Below, one piece after another: positions 46,674 through 55,070 of a stretch of DNA of 64,000 bases; position 1 is the first letter of the stretch; each line of letters begins with the position of its first letter. Where the stretch lies: NCBI GenBank assembly GCA_963817945.1, contig CAWFQH010000001.1:372001-436000 (forward strand), written 5' to 3'. A program made the position numbers and the translations under genes. Source of the stretch: VRUE01 sp963817945 (lineage in GTDB: Bacteria; Actinomycetota; Thermoleophilia; Solirubrobacterales; 70-9). Below the pieces are notes generated by a model. The model was given only the letters and a program-made list of their open reading frames with translations. It was not told where the DNA came from and made no database searches.

Positions 46674-46695
46674 GTCAAGAACCAGTCAAGAACCA
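46674..46695. repeat. Tandem 11-bp repeat just upstream of the atp operon
   Basis: GTCAAGAACCA occurs twice head to tail (46674-46684, 46685-46695) and starts a third time (GTCAG). Read on the minus strand this gives repeated TTGAC words 5-20 bp before the atpI start. It may be part of the leader or a protein site. Confidence 0.5.
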
Positions 46696-46700
46696 GTCAG

Positions 46701-46729
46701 AAAAAGCGCCCGGCTGGAGCGCGCGGGCG
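46701..46729 (-). terminator. Rho-independent terminator after the wecA-like gene
   Basis: On the minus strand CGCCCG, an 11-nt loop, CGGGCG, then CTTTTT. It lies about 100 bp after the end of the glycosyltransferase gene and just before the atp leader, so it separates the two transcription units. Confidence 0.6.
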
Positions 46730-46830
46730 GACAAATGACTATATCCGAAAGGGCCGACGATCCGCTTTCTAGAGCCACTTCGTGAGGCTTGTCACAACCT
46801 CGCACAAAGTGTTCAGGCCGCCATAGAGGC

Positions 46831-48033
46831 CTAGCGGGAGGGGCCTTTCTCGGTCGGTAAGAGCGCCTCGAACTCGCCGGTCTCGGGGTCGACCACACCG
46901 AATTCCCCCGTCTCGGGGTCGACGCGGGCGAGGCGGGAGCGGCGGAGCTTGAGGATCTCGAGCACGTAGACGAGGTAGACGCTGGCGGCCAGCGCGGCCA
47001 GACCGAAGGTCGCCATCACTGCCGACCAGAGGACGTCGAAGTTGCCGTGGTCATCGCTGTAGGGGACGAAGCGCAGCGCCAGCGCCAGCGCCGCCATCGT
47101 CAACGTCCAGCCGTAGAGGTAGGCAAGGGTGCGCCGCTGCGAGAAGCCGACGTTGGCCATCCGGTGGTGAAAGTGCCAGGTGTCGGCGCGGTAGATCGGC
47201 CGCCGGTACTTGAGCCGCTTGGCGACGACGAAGCCAGTGTCGAGGATCGGCACCGCAAGCACGATCAGCGGCAGGAAGAGGGCAATCACGGCGTTGGTCT
47301 TCAGCGCCCCCTGCACGGCGACGACGCCGAGGAGGAAGCCGAGCAGGTTGGACCCCGTGTCCCCCATGAAGGTGCGGGCCGGCGGGAAGCCGTGGCGGAG
47401 GAAGCCGAGCGAGGCGCCGGCGACGATCGCGGCGAGGACGCCGGCGGCGTTGCGGTCGAGCGAGAGCGCGATCGCGGTCAGGGTCAGCGCCGCGATCACG
47501 CAGACGCCGGCGGCTAGCCCATCCACACCGTCGATCAGGTTGATCACGTTGATCATCGCGACGATCCCGATCGTGGTGCCAACGTCGCCGATGTCGATTG
47601 CGCCGCCGCCGGGCAGCCCGAGCAGCTCCACCGACCCCGGGTCGAGGGCGCCGAGGAAGGGAAAGGTGAAGCTCTCGACCGTCACCCCGGCCGAGACCGG
47701 CACAACCACGGCCACGGTCTGGCCAAGCAGCTTCGGCGCCGCGCCGAGCTCGTAGACGTCGTCGAGGAAACCGACGGTCGCGATCAGGACGGCGCCGACG
47801 AGGATCGAGCGCGTCTCGCTGTCCCATGGCAGCCAGATCAGCGCGGCGGTGAGAACGCCGACCAGGATCGCCAAGCCGCCCAGCCGCGGGGTGGGCGCTT
47901 CGTGCAGCGAGCGCTCGCCGGGGAAGTCGATCGCTCCGACCCGGCGGGCGAGGCGATCGGTGAGTGGGACAAGCAGCAGGGCGAGCAACCCGGCGAGGAG
48001 GAACCCGAACAGCGCATCGAGGGAGCCCGGCAT
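46831..48033 (-). CDS. Polyprenyl-phosphate GlcNAc-1-phosphate transferase (WecA/TagO/MraY family)
   Basis: Starts polymer synthesis on undecaprenyl phosphate. 400 aa, about ten membrane helices. Motifs: PTPRLGGLAILVG, FLDDVYELGAAPKLLGQ, INVINLIDGVDGLAAGV, ARTFMGDTGSNLLGFLLG and the cytoplasmic His motif DTWHFHHRMANVGFSQRRT. The C-terminal tail has a direct repeat, VDPETGEFGVVDPETGEFE. A gene of this type beside atpI is common in actinobacteria. Confidence 0.93.
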   Translation of the reverse strand: MPGSLDALFGFLLAGLLALLLVPLTDRLARRVGAIDFPGERSLHEAPTPRLGGLAILVGVLTAALIWLPWDSETRSILVGAVLIATVGFLDDVYELGAAPKLLGQTVAVVVPVSAGVTVESFTFPFLGALDPGSVELLGLPGGGAIDIGDVGTTIGIVAMINVINLIDGVDGLAAGVCVIAALTLTAIALSLDRNAAGVLAAIVAGASLGFLRHGFPPARTFMGDTGSNLLGFLLGVVAVQGALKTNAVIALFLPLIVLAVPILDTGFVVAKRLKYRRPIYRADTWHFHHRMANVGFSQRRTLAYLYGWTLTMAALALALRFVPYSDDHGNFDVLWSAVMATFGLAALAASVYLVYVLEILKLRRSRLARVDPETGEFGVVDPETGEFEALLPTEKGPSR

Positions 48034-48067
48034 CTCGCCCGCAGGCTAGATCACCGCCTAGATGGCG

Positions 48068-49933
48068 TCAGGCCGCGTAGCGCTCGAACCAGAGCGTGAA
48101 GGCCATCAGGCCCCAGAGCTGGCGGCTGAGGTCCTCCTGGCCGGAACAGTGACGATTGAGCAGAGCGGTCGCCGTGGCGGGGTCGAGGCATCCCTGCCGC
48201 GCCAGCGTCTCCGGCGCCAGCGTTTCGCGTGCGAAACCCTGCAGCGGCCCCCGCAGCCAGGCGGCGACGGGGATCGAGAAGCCCTGCTTGGGCGCGCGCA
48301 GGATCTCGCGCGGCAGCAACGGGGCCAGAGCCCGGCGCAGCAGCCGCTTCTTGGCCAGGCCGCGCACCTTCAGCGGCGTCGCCAGGCCGAGGGCGAAAGC
48401 GGCGACCTCGTTGTCGAGGAAGGGCACCCGCAGCTCCAACGAGTGGGCCATGCTGGCGCGGTCGGTCTTGACCAAGAGGTCGTCGGCGAGGTAGATGCCG
48501 AGGTCGACGTCCTGAAGGCGCGCCAGCGGCTCCGCCCCGGCCGTTTCCGCGTAGCGCTCGCGGTAGAGGTCGACGGGATCCCAGCCGCGGTCCCGCGCCC
48601 CCATCAATGCCGCCGTCTGCGCCGGCGAGAAAATTTCCTTCCAGGCGTGGTGGCGCTCCAGCGCCGGCAGGCGGGCGGCGCGCACGAAGCGCTTGGCTTT
48701 GTAGTCGAAGCTGACCTTGGCGTCAGAGCTAGGCAGCGCCTCTACGAGCGGCGCCGCCAGCGCCGCCAAGCGGCCGACGCGCGGCGCCAGCAGATCGGCG
48801 ACGTAGGTGTAGTAGCCCCCGAACAGCTCGTCGCCGCCCTCGCCGGAGAGGGCGACCTTGACCTCGCCGGCCGCTAGCTCGGAGACCAGGTAAGTGGGTA
48901 GCGCCGAGGAGTCGCCGAACGGCTCGTCGAAAGCCTCGACTAGCTTCGGCAGCAGCTCGGCGGCGTCAGGGCGGAGGATGATCTCGTGGTGGTCGGTGCC
49001 ATAGCGTTCGGCGACCAGCCGCGCTCGGTCGAGCTCGTCAAAGCTCGCCTCCTCGAAACCGACCGAGAAGGTCTTCACGCCGGCCCCCTGCTCCCCTGCC
49101 GCGAGTGCCGCGAGCCCGCCCGAGTCGACGCCGCCGGAGAGCAGGACGCCGACCGGGACGTCAGCGACGAGGTGGGCACGGACCGAGTCGCGCAGCGTCT
49201 CGCGCAGCTCGGCCGCCAGCTCACCGGTGGGGCCGCGCCGGGTGCGCTCGGCGGCGACCGGCCGCGGTCGCGCGTAGCGTTTTTGCCTCAGCTCCCCACC
49301 GCGCCAGACAGCCACCGTGCCGGCTGGCATCTTGCGCGCCTCGGCGAACACGGTTAGCGGCGCCGGAATCGAGTTGAAGGCGAGGAAGGCGGCGAGGGCT
49401 CGGGGATCGAGCTGGCGCGAGAAGCCGGGCTGCTCCAGCATCGCCTTCAGCTCCGAGGCGAAGCTGAGGGCGCCGTCGGCCACCCGGTAGTAGAGCGGCT
49501 TGATCCCGAAGCGGTCGCGGGCCAGCAGCAGGCGCGCCTGGCGCGAGTCCCAGATCGCGACGGCGAACATCCCCCGCAGACGCTCAGCGAAGTCCTCGCC
49601 GTGCTCCTCGTAGAGGTGGGCCAGGACCTCGGTGTCGCAGTGGGTGCGGAAGCGGTGGCCGCGACGCTGCAGCTCGGCCCTCAGCTCGCGGTGGTTGTAG
49701 ATCTCGCCGTTCTGGACGACGGTCACGGTGCCGTCCTCGTTGGAGATCGGCTGGTCGCCGTGCTCGAGGTCGATGATCGAGAGTCGCCGCGCGGCCAGCG
49801 CCACCCCGTCCTCGTGGAAGAGCCCGTCGCTGTCGGGCCCGCGATGGACGAGCCGCGTGCTCATCCGCCGCACCGCCTCCAGGTCCGGGGTCGCCCCCCG
49901 CTCCGCCATCGCCACGCCGCAGATGCCGCACAT
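48068..49933 (-). CDS. asnB: Asparagine synthase (glutamine-hydrolysing)
   Basis: 621 aa from ATG 49933, so Cys2 of MCGICGV is the glutaminase nucleophile after Met removal. The Ntn domain has TRLVHRGPDSDG and NGEIYNHRELRAEL; the synthetase half has the PP-loop LLSGGVDSGGLAALAA and LSGEGGDELFGGYYTY. In this surface-polysaccharide setting it may instead amidate a sugar or peptide, as some AsnB relatives do; sequence does not separate these. Eight residues of upstream open frame are excluded. Confidence 0.9.
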   Translation of the reverse strand: MCGICGVAMAERGATPDLEAVRRMSTRLVHRGPDSDGLFHEDGVALAARRLSIIDLEHGDQPISNEDGTVTVVQNGEIYNHRELRAELQRRGHRFRTHCDTEVLAHLYEEHGEDFAERLRGMFAVAIWDSRQARLLLARDRFGIKPLYYRVADGALSFASELKAMLEQPGFSRQLDPRALAAFLAFNSIPAPLTVFAEARKMPAGTVAVWRGGELRQKRYARPRPVAAERTRRGPTGELAAELRETLRDSVRAHLVADVPVGVLLSGGVDSGGLAALAAGEQGAGVKTFSVGFEEASFDELDRARLVAERYGTDHHEIILRPDAAELLPKLVEAFDEPFGDSSALPTYLVSELAAGEVKVALSGEGGDELFGGYYTYVADLLAPRVGRLAALAAPLVEALPSSDAKVSFDYKAKRFVRAARLPALERHHAWKEIFSPAQTAALMGARDRGWDPVDLYRERYAETAGAEPLARLQDVDLGIYLADDLLVKTDRASMAHSLELRVPFLDNEVAAFALGLATPLKVRGLAKKRLLRRALAPLLPREILRAPKQGFSIPVAAWLRGPLQGFARETLAPETLARQGCLDPATATALLNRHCSGQEDLSRQLWGLMAFTLWFERYAA

Positions 49934-49961
49934 GGCGCGGCAGTCTCTCAGGCCCACCCTC

Positions 49962-49998
49962 GCTGCAGTTGACCACCCATACGGTGGTCAACTGCAGC
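49962..49998. terminator. Perfect hairpin between the sugar transferase gene and asnB
   Basis: GCTGCAGTTGACCACC (49962-49977) and its exact complement (49983-49998) enclose the 5-nt loop CATAC. It starts 4 bp past the sugar transferase stop. There is no T-run, so it is terminator-like by position and stability only. Confidence 0.55.
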
Positions 49999-50002
49999 AA
50001 CG

Positions 50003-50665
50003 TCACCCGGAGGCGGCGGGACCGCGGCCGGCGACCTTGGCGACGGTCGCGAGCAGGACGCTGAAGTAGAGCGAGACCGAGCGGTCCGCGATGTACTCCA
50101 TGTCGTGCGCGAGCTTGTCGGCCCAGGACTCCTCCCGGGTCATCCGCGTCTGGGCGAAGCCGGTGACGCCGGGACGGACGACGAGGCGCTGCCAGTACTG
50201 GGGGATCTCCTCGCAGAGCTCGGTGAAGAAGGCGGGTCGGATCGGCCGCGGTCCAACCACCGCCATCTCGCCGCTCAGGACGTTCCACAGCTGCGGCACC
50301 TCGTCGAGGTGAACCTTCCGCAGCACCCGCCCGACGCGGGTCACCTCTTCTTCGGTGCGGCGCGAGAGCTCCTCACCCAGGTAGGGACCGAGCCGCTCCT
50401 CCGCATCCGGCTTCAGGGTGCGGAACTTGTACATGCGGAAAATCGCCCCGGCACGGCCGACACGAGCCCCGTGGTAGAAGACCGGCCGCCCCGAGGAGAG
50501 GGCAATCGCAAGCGCGACCAACCCCAGCAACGGCGCCAGGACCAGCAGGATCGTCCCAGCAATGAGGACGTCGAGCCCCCGCAGCACCGGATCTACCGGG
50601 CGCGGTTCCCCTTCGCCTGCCAGGGCGATCAGCTCCTCGAGCGCGGCGTCTGCCTGCTCGGCCAT
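50003..50665 (-). CDS. Bacterial sugar transferase (undecaprenyl-phosphate hexose/galactose phosphotransferase type)
   Basis: 220 aa, single N-terminal hydrophobic hairpin (LDVLIAGTILLVLAPLLGLVALAIAL) and the cytoplasmic catalytic block: ARVGRAGAIFRMYKFRTLKPDAEE, LRKVHLDEVPQLWNVLSGEMAVVGPRPIRP and VVRPGVTGFAQTRM. This is the short WbaP/PglC-like core without extra helices. Adds the first sugar-phosphate to the lipid carrier. Confidence 0.92.
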   Translation of the reverse strand: MAEQADAALEELIALAGEGEPRPVDPVLRGLDVLIAGTILLVLAPLLGLVALAIALSSGRPVFYHGARVGRAGAIFRMYKFRTLKPDAEERLGPYLGEELSRRTEEEVTRVGRVLRKVHLDEVPQLWNVLSGEMAVVGPRPIRPAFFTELCEEIPQYWQRLVVRPGVTGFAQTRMTREESWADKLAHDMEYIADRSVSLYFSVLLATVAKVAGRGPAASG

Positions 50666-50674
50666 GAAGAGAGG

Positions 50675-51685
50675 CTAGTCCCCGAGGGTGCCGAGAATCG
50701 TCTCGACCAGCGGCGCCGGGTCGCGGCGTGTCGGCAGGGCGCCCTCGCCCCGCTTCGTCAGGACGATCGCGCGCGGGTCGGTAAGCGGGCGCAGCCGCCC
50801 TTCCCTGATCAGCGCTTCGTCGACACCGCCAAGCCGCCCCCCGTACGTGGTGTAGACGGGCGTGCCGAGCGCCGCCGCCTCGCGGTTCATCGTCCCGCCC
50901 GCCGAAACGACCAGATCGGCGAGGGCGACGAGGCTCTGCGCCTCCACCGCGCCCGGGGGCACGATCAGCGAGGGCAGCTCCATGCTCTCAACCAGCCGCC
51001 GCTGCTCCTGGGTGCGGGGAAGGACGACGGCATGCACTCCGTCGTCATGGCCGAGCTGCGCCAGAACCCGCGGGAAGAGGGGATTGGACTTGCGGTGGTA
51101 GAGGGAGACATCGGGCGGCGGCCGCACGATCACCACGACCCGGTCGGTGTCGACCGCGAGCCGCTGCAGCGCGTCGGCCTCGGGCTCGAAGTCATAGAGA
51201 TAGTACTCCTCCTTCAGGCCCGGGTAGGGGAAGTACTTCTCCGGCCCAACGCCGAAGCGACGCAGCCGCTCCAGCGGCACCGCCTCGGGGAACATCACCC
51301 GCTTCGCCAACCGACAGCCGATCCGGTGCTGGGTGACCGCGTACTCATAGTCGTGCATGTTGGCCTCCGGGATGCCGAGGGCCCTAGCCGCTATCGCGAG
51401 GTCGTTGGAGCCGTGGGCGAGGGCGAGATCGAAGGAGCGGCCACGGCCGTAGGCGAGCATCGCGGCGGTGCGAGCGCCGAGCCGGTACGCCTTGCGCAGG
51501 CGCGAGGCGCCCCCGTGGCGGCCGATCGGAGTGTGCTCCATGCCGTGCAGGTCGAGCAGCGCCTGGGTCTGGGCGTAGTCGCGCGAGGTCACCTCGACCG
51601 TGTGCCCCTGCGCCCGCAGCCGCTCGATGATCGGTCGCAGCACCAGCACGTGCGCCGGCGCGCTCATATCCACCCAGATGCGCAA
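50675..51685 (-). CDS. DUF354 family protein (glycosyltransferase-like)
   Basis: 336 aa. Starts MRIWVDMSAPAHVLVLRPIIERLRAQGHTVEVTSRDYAQT, the DUF354 opening, with a GT-B-like layout and VALADLVVSAGGTMNREAAALGTPVYT near the C-terminus resembling the UDP-GlcNAc epimerase/GT-B nucleotide site. TTG 51685 is used because the DUF354 signature starts there. It is likely part of the polysaccharide set with the sugar transferase and asnB. Confidence 0.85.
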   Translation of the reverse strand: MRIWVDMSAPAHVLVLRPIIERLRAQGHTVEVTSRDYAQTQALLDLHGMEHTPIGRHGGASRLRKAYRLGARTAAMLAYGRGRSFDLALAHGSNDLAIAARALGIPEANMHDYEYAVTQHRIGCRLAKRVMFPEAVPLERLRRFGVGPEKYFPYPGLKEEYYLYDFEPEADALQRLAVDTDRVVVIVRPPPDVSLYHRKSNPLFPRVLAQLGHDDGVHAVVLPRTQEQRRLVESMELPSLIVPPGAVEAQSLVALADLVVSAGGTMNREAAALGTPVYTTYGGRLGGVDEALIREGRLRPLTDPRAIVLTKRGEGALPTRRDPAPLVETILGTLGD

Positions 51686-51688
51686 AGG

Positions 51689-52972
51689 TCAGACCGCTGC
51701 TGCTGCTGCCAGTCCCGAGTACAGCGGGTAACGGTCCATGAGCGCTTTAGTCCGCTCGGAGAGGCTGCTCTTCTCGGTCTCGAAGTCGCCGCCAAGCGCC
51801 GTCGCGATCACGGCGGCGATCTCGGTCATGTCCTCCTCGACGAGGCCGCGGGTGGTCAGCGCCGGCGTCCCAATCCGCAGACCGGAGGGGTTCATCGGCG
51901 GCCGCTCGTCGAAGGGAATCGCGTTGCGGTTGACCGTGATTCCAACCTCCTCCAGACGGCTCTCGGCGGTCTTGCCGTCGAGCCCGCTCGGCGTCAGGTC
52001 GACGAGCACGAGGTGGACGTCGGTGCCGCCGGTCAACACCGGCACGCCGTTCGCTTCCAGGCCGGCGGCGAATGCCTGCGCGTTGGCGATCGTCTGCCGC
52101 TGCCGCTCGCGGAAGGGCTCGCTGGCGGCGATCCGCAGCGCCACCGCCTTGGCCGCGATCGTGTGCATCAGGGGGCCGCCCTGCTGGCCGGGGAAGATCG
52201 CTTTGTCGACCGCCTGCGCGTGCTCTTCGCGGCAGAGGATCATGCCGCTGCGCGGGCCGCCGAGGGTCTTGTGGATCGTCGTCGTCACGACGTCGGCGTG
52301 CGGCACCGGGTTCGGGTGCTCGCCGGCAGCGACGAGGCCCGCGAAGTGGGCCATGTCGACCATCAGCTTGGCCCCGACGGAGTCGGCGATGCGGCGGAAC
52401 TCGGCGAAGTCGAGCTGCCGCGGATAGGCCGACCAGCCGGCGACGATCAGCTTCGGCCGGTGCTCGGTGGCGAGCCGCTCGACCTCCTCCATATCGACCC
52501 GCAGGTCCTCACGCCGCACGTGGTAGGCAACGATCTCGTAGAGCTTGCCGGAGACGTTCAGCTTCATCCCGTGGGTGAGGTGGCCGCCGTGGTCGAGCGC
52601 CATTCCCATGATCGTGTCGCCGGGCTCGATCAACGCCATGTAAGCGGCGTTGTTGGCCTGGGCGCCAGCGTGGGCCTGGACGTTGGCGTGCTCGGCGCCG
52701 AAGAGCTCCTTCGCCCGGTCGATCGCCAGCTGCTCGGCGACGTCGACCTCCTCGCAGCCGCCGTAGTAGCGGCGTCCGGGATAGCCCTCGGCGTACTTGT
52801 TGGTCAAGACCGAGCCGACCGCTTCCATCACCGCCTGCGGCACGAAGTTCTCGGAGGCGATCATCTCCAGCGTTCCCTGCTGGCGCCGCAGCTCAGCGTC
52901 GAGCACCGCCGCGATCTCAGGATCGACATCGGCGAGAGGGGCGCTCTGCAGGTTCTCGGGAAGGTCGCTCAT
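51689..52972 (-). CDS. glyA: Serine hydroxymethyltransferase
   Basis: Interconverts serine and glycine with tetrahydrofolate. 427 aa, PLP Lys in VVTTTIHKTLGGPRSG, with LEMIASENFVPQAVMEAVGSVLTNKYAEGYPGRRYYGGCE and AHAGAQANNAAYMALIEPGDTIMGM. ATG 52972 gives MSDLPENLQS. The leader has a direct repeat of TCGGTTCTCCAC (two copies 18 bp apart), one overlapping the ribosome site. No glycine riboswitch was seen. Confidence 0.97.
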   Translation of the reverse strand: MSDLPENLQSAPLADVDPEIAAVLDAELRRQQGTLEMIASENFVPQAVMEAVGSVLTNKYAEGYPGRRYYGGCEEVDVAEQLAIDRAKELFGAEHANVQAHAGAQANNAAYMALIEPGDTIMGMALDHGGHLTHGMKLNVSGKLYEIVAYHVRREDLRVDMEEVERLATEHRPKLIVAGWSAYPRQLDFAEFRRIADSVGAKLMVDMAHFAGLVAAGEHPNPVPHADVVTTTIHKTLGGPRSGMILCREEHAQAVDKAIFPGQQGGPLMHTIAAKAVALRIAASEPFRERQRQTIANAQAFAAGLEANGVPVLTGGTDVHLVLVDLTPSGLDGKTAESRLEEVGITVNRNAIPFDERPPMNPSGLRIGTPALTTRGLVEEDMTEIAAVIATALGGDFETEKSSLSERTKALMDRYPLYSGLAAAAAV

Positions 52973-53045
52973 CGGTTCTCCACCGATCGTCGGTTCTCCA
53001 CTCGGGCGAGCGACCATACCAGCGGACCGGGATAGCCTTCGACGC

Positions 53046-53599
53046 GTGGTTTCCTCGACCGAGGGGAGTGGACTGAAGGCGTTGGTCGCGGTCGCCGGCG
53101 TGGCTCTTCCGGCGGCAGGATTCGTGCTGCTATCGGCCGATCCCGGGCTGGAGCTGGTCTGGGAGGGCCATCGCGCCCACTTCTGGCTCGTCCTGGCCGC
53201 CGCCGCGATCACCGCCGGACTTGCCCACGCCACCGGCGAGGCGGCAGGTCGCCGCGGCGACCTGCGCCTCCGGCTCGTCTCGCTCACCTTCCTCTGCAGC
53301 GCCGGCTTCCTGGGCCTCGCGGCTCAGCGCCGCACCGCTTCCGGGTCGGGGTCAACACGGGCGAGGCACTGGTTGGCGTGCTCGGCACCGCGGGCGGGCG
53401 CAGCTACACGGTGATCGGCGACGCCGTCAACTCGGCCGCGAGGCTGGAGTCGGCCGCTCCGGTCGGCGAAGTTGCGATCGGCGCCGCGACGCTGCGGGGT
53501 GTCTCGGGTGCGACCGTGCGCGCCCTTGGCGAGATCGAGGTGAAGGGCCGCCGGCAGCCGCTCGACGCCTACGTCCTCGAAGCGCTCGCCTCTGGGTAG
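53046..53599 (+). pseudogene. Remnant of a membrane adenylate/guanylate cyclase
   Basis: From GTG 53046 the frame encodes a membrane region (LKALVAVAGVALPAAGFVLLSADP, HFWLVLAAAAITAGLAHATGEAAGRR, LVSLTFLCSAGFLGLAA), then loses sense after AAQRRTAS. In another frame, from about 53337, RFRVGVNTGEALVGVLGTAGGRSYTVIGDAVNSAARLESAA is the C-terminal half of a class III cyclase domain ending at 53599. The N-terminal half of the catalytic domain with its metal aspartates is missing, so a deletion plus frameshift has destroyed the enzyme. Confidence 0.75.
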
Positions 53600-53600
53600 G

Positions 53601-54392
53601 GTGCGCGCCGTGAAGCGAGCCCTACTGGCAGCGATCGTCGGCTGCGCCGCTGCCGCGTTGGCACCGGGCGCTGCAGGGGCGGCTATCGAAAACCCCTGCG
53701 CCGGCCCGCAGGCACGGGAGCTGCTTTGTCCCGACCTCCGCGTCGGACCGGCCGCAGACCTGTTCGTCGAGCGCCACGGCGGCGGCTACGGGCGCGGCGG
53801 CGGCGTCCACCTCTACGCCGGCAACAACATCATGTCCCGCGGTCGCGGTCCAATGGAGCTGCGCGGCCGCCGCTACAAGCGCAACTGGATGCACGCCAAT
53901 CAGGCCATCTACCGAGTAGGCGGCGGCGTCCGCATCGTCCGCACCGACGCCCGGCTGCACTTCTTCAACGTCGGCTACGAGTTCGGCGGCTCCTACTGGA
54001 AGGTCGAGAACCCGCTCAGCATGGAGATCTGGTCGCTCGACGAAAACCGGCAACCGCTGCAACGCGTCCGCAAGGGCCCCAAGGTCTTCTATTGCTTCCG
54101 CGACTTGGAGCGCACTAAGTCGATGCGCCGCTCTCCGGGCGGACCCGTCTACCCGGCCTGTAACCAGGACCCAAGTCGCAAGCGGGTGCGGCTCGGCACC
54201 TCGGTCGGCTGGTCGGACATCTACCCCTCCAACTACGACCGCCAGTGGGTCAACGTCACCGGCCTTCGCGGCTGCTTCGCCTTCGTCATGCGGGTCGACC
54301 CGCGCAACCTCCTCTACGAGGAACACGAGGGCAATAACCGCTCGGCGAGGATCATCCGCCTTCCCTACCGGGACGGGCCGCAGCACTGCTGA
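53601..54392 (+). CDS. Secreted lysyl-oxidase-like domain protein
   Basis: 263 aa from GTG 53601, with a signal peptide (ALLAAIVGCAAAALAPGAAGAA) and eight or so cysteines. The last part, GTSVGWSDIYPSNYDRQWVNVTGLRGCFAFVMRVDPRNLLYEEHEGNNRSARIIRLP, resembles the C-terminal half of bacterial lysyl oxidase family proteins. The expected HxHxH copper motif is not there: DARLHFFNVGYEFGGSYWKVENP holds that place. It may be a non-catalytic relative. Confidence 0.7.
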   Translation: MRAVKRALLAAIVGCAAAALAPGAAGAAIENPCAGPQARELLCPDLRVGPAADLFVERHGGGYGRGGGVHLYAGNNIMSRGRGPMELRGRRYKRNWMHANQAIYRVGGGVRIVRTDARLHFFNVGYEFGGSYWKVENPLSMEIWSLDENRQPLQRVRKGPKVFYCFRDLERTKSMRRSPGGPVYPACNQDPSRKRVRLGTSVGWSDIYPSNYDRQWVNVTGLRGCFAFVMRVDPRNLLYEEHEGNNRSARIIRLPYRDGPQHC

Positions 54393-54396
54393 GAGC

Positions 54397-54442
54397 TTCC
54401 GGTGCGCTTTATCCCCCTATATCGGGGAAAAGTCGCACCGGA
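54397..54442. repeat. Family C intergenic palindrome (copy 2)
   Basis: TTCCGGTGCG (54397-54406) pairs with CGCACCGGAA (54433-54442); CTTT and TCCCC inside pair with AAAG and GGGGA, making an almost continuous hairpin with a loop around CTATATC. Its right half GGGAAAAGTCGCACCGGAA is identical to copy 1 at 10909-10927. It lies between two convergent stops (54392 and 54444), a good place for a bidirectional terminator. Confidence 0.7.
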
Positions 54443-54443
54443 A

Positions 54444-55070
54444 CTACGGGAGCATCCGGGCGACGCCGTCGGTCGAGACTGCGCCTTCGCGGAGAACCCT
54501 CCATTTGCCGCTCTCGTCGTAGCGACTGAGGTCGACCACGGTCGAGGGGCGGCCGCTGAGGACACCTCCGTCGATCGCCAGGTCGGCGCCGGCGACGATC
54601 TCGGCCGGGATGTCGTGAAAGCTGCCGGGGGCCGGCTCGCCGCTGCGGTTGGCCGACGTCTGGAAGAGCGGGCACATCGCGCCGGCCAGCGGCCCCTTGA
54701 TCAACCTCACCCCCAGCTTTCCGGGGTCCTCCCGACAGGCCAGCGGATAGCGTCGTCGCGGGTTGGCGACCACCAGCGTCAGCGGGCCCGGCAACAGGGC
54801 GCCAACGGCTTCACGCGTCCGCGGCCGGAGCGACTCGACCAGCTCCCGCATCGCCAGCGGTGCCAGATACATCACCGCGGAGGACTTGCCCTCGTCGCGC
54901 CCCTTCAGGCGGTGGATTCGGTCCACGGCCGTCGGGTCGAGCGGGTCGCAGGCGAGCCCGTAGAGACCGTCGGCCGGGAAGACGGCGACGCCGCCCTCCG
55001 CGATGCAGCGCTCGAGCGCGCCGCGCGCCGCGGCGCCGCGGTCCGTCTCGGTCGAGACGACCTCGGTCAT
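54444..55070 (-). CDS. L-threonylcarbamoyladenylate synthase (Sua5/YciO/YrdC)
   Basis: Makes threonylcarbamoyl-AMP for the t6A modification of tRNA. 208 aa with GVAVFPADGLYGLACDPLDPTAVDRIHRLKGRDEGKSSAVMYL, LLPGPLTLVVANP, GVRLIKGPL and QTSANRSGEPAPGSFHDIPAEI. Short form without the Sua5 C-terminal domain. Its ATG overlaps the prmC stop by 4 bp, the common actinobacterial prfA-prmC-sua5 order. Confidence 0.93.
   Translation of the reverse strand: MTEVVSTETDRGAAARGALERCIAEGGVAVFPADGLYGLACDPLDPTAVDRIHRLKGRDEGKSSAVMYLAPLAMRELVESLRPRTREAVGALLPGPLTLVVANPRRRYPLACREDPGKLGVRLIKGPLAGAMCPLFQTSANRSGEPAPGSFHDIPAEIVAGADLAIDGGVLSGRPSTVVDLSRYDESGKWRVLREGAVSTDGVARMLP

Noticed and set aside
52973..53045. Glycine or THF riboswitch upstream of glyA
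   Set aside because: The leader is only a short direct repeat containing the ribosome site; no room for an aptamer before the divergent cyclase remnant.
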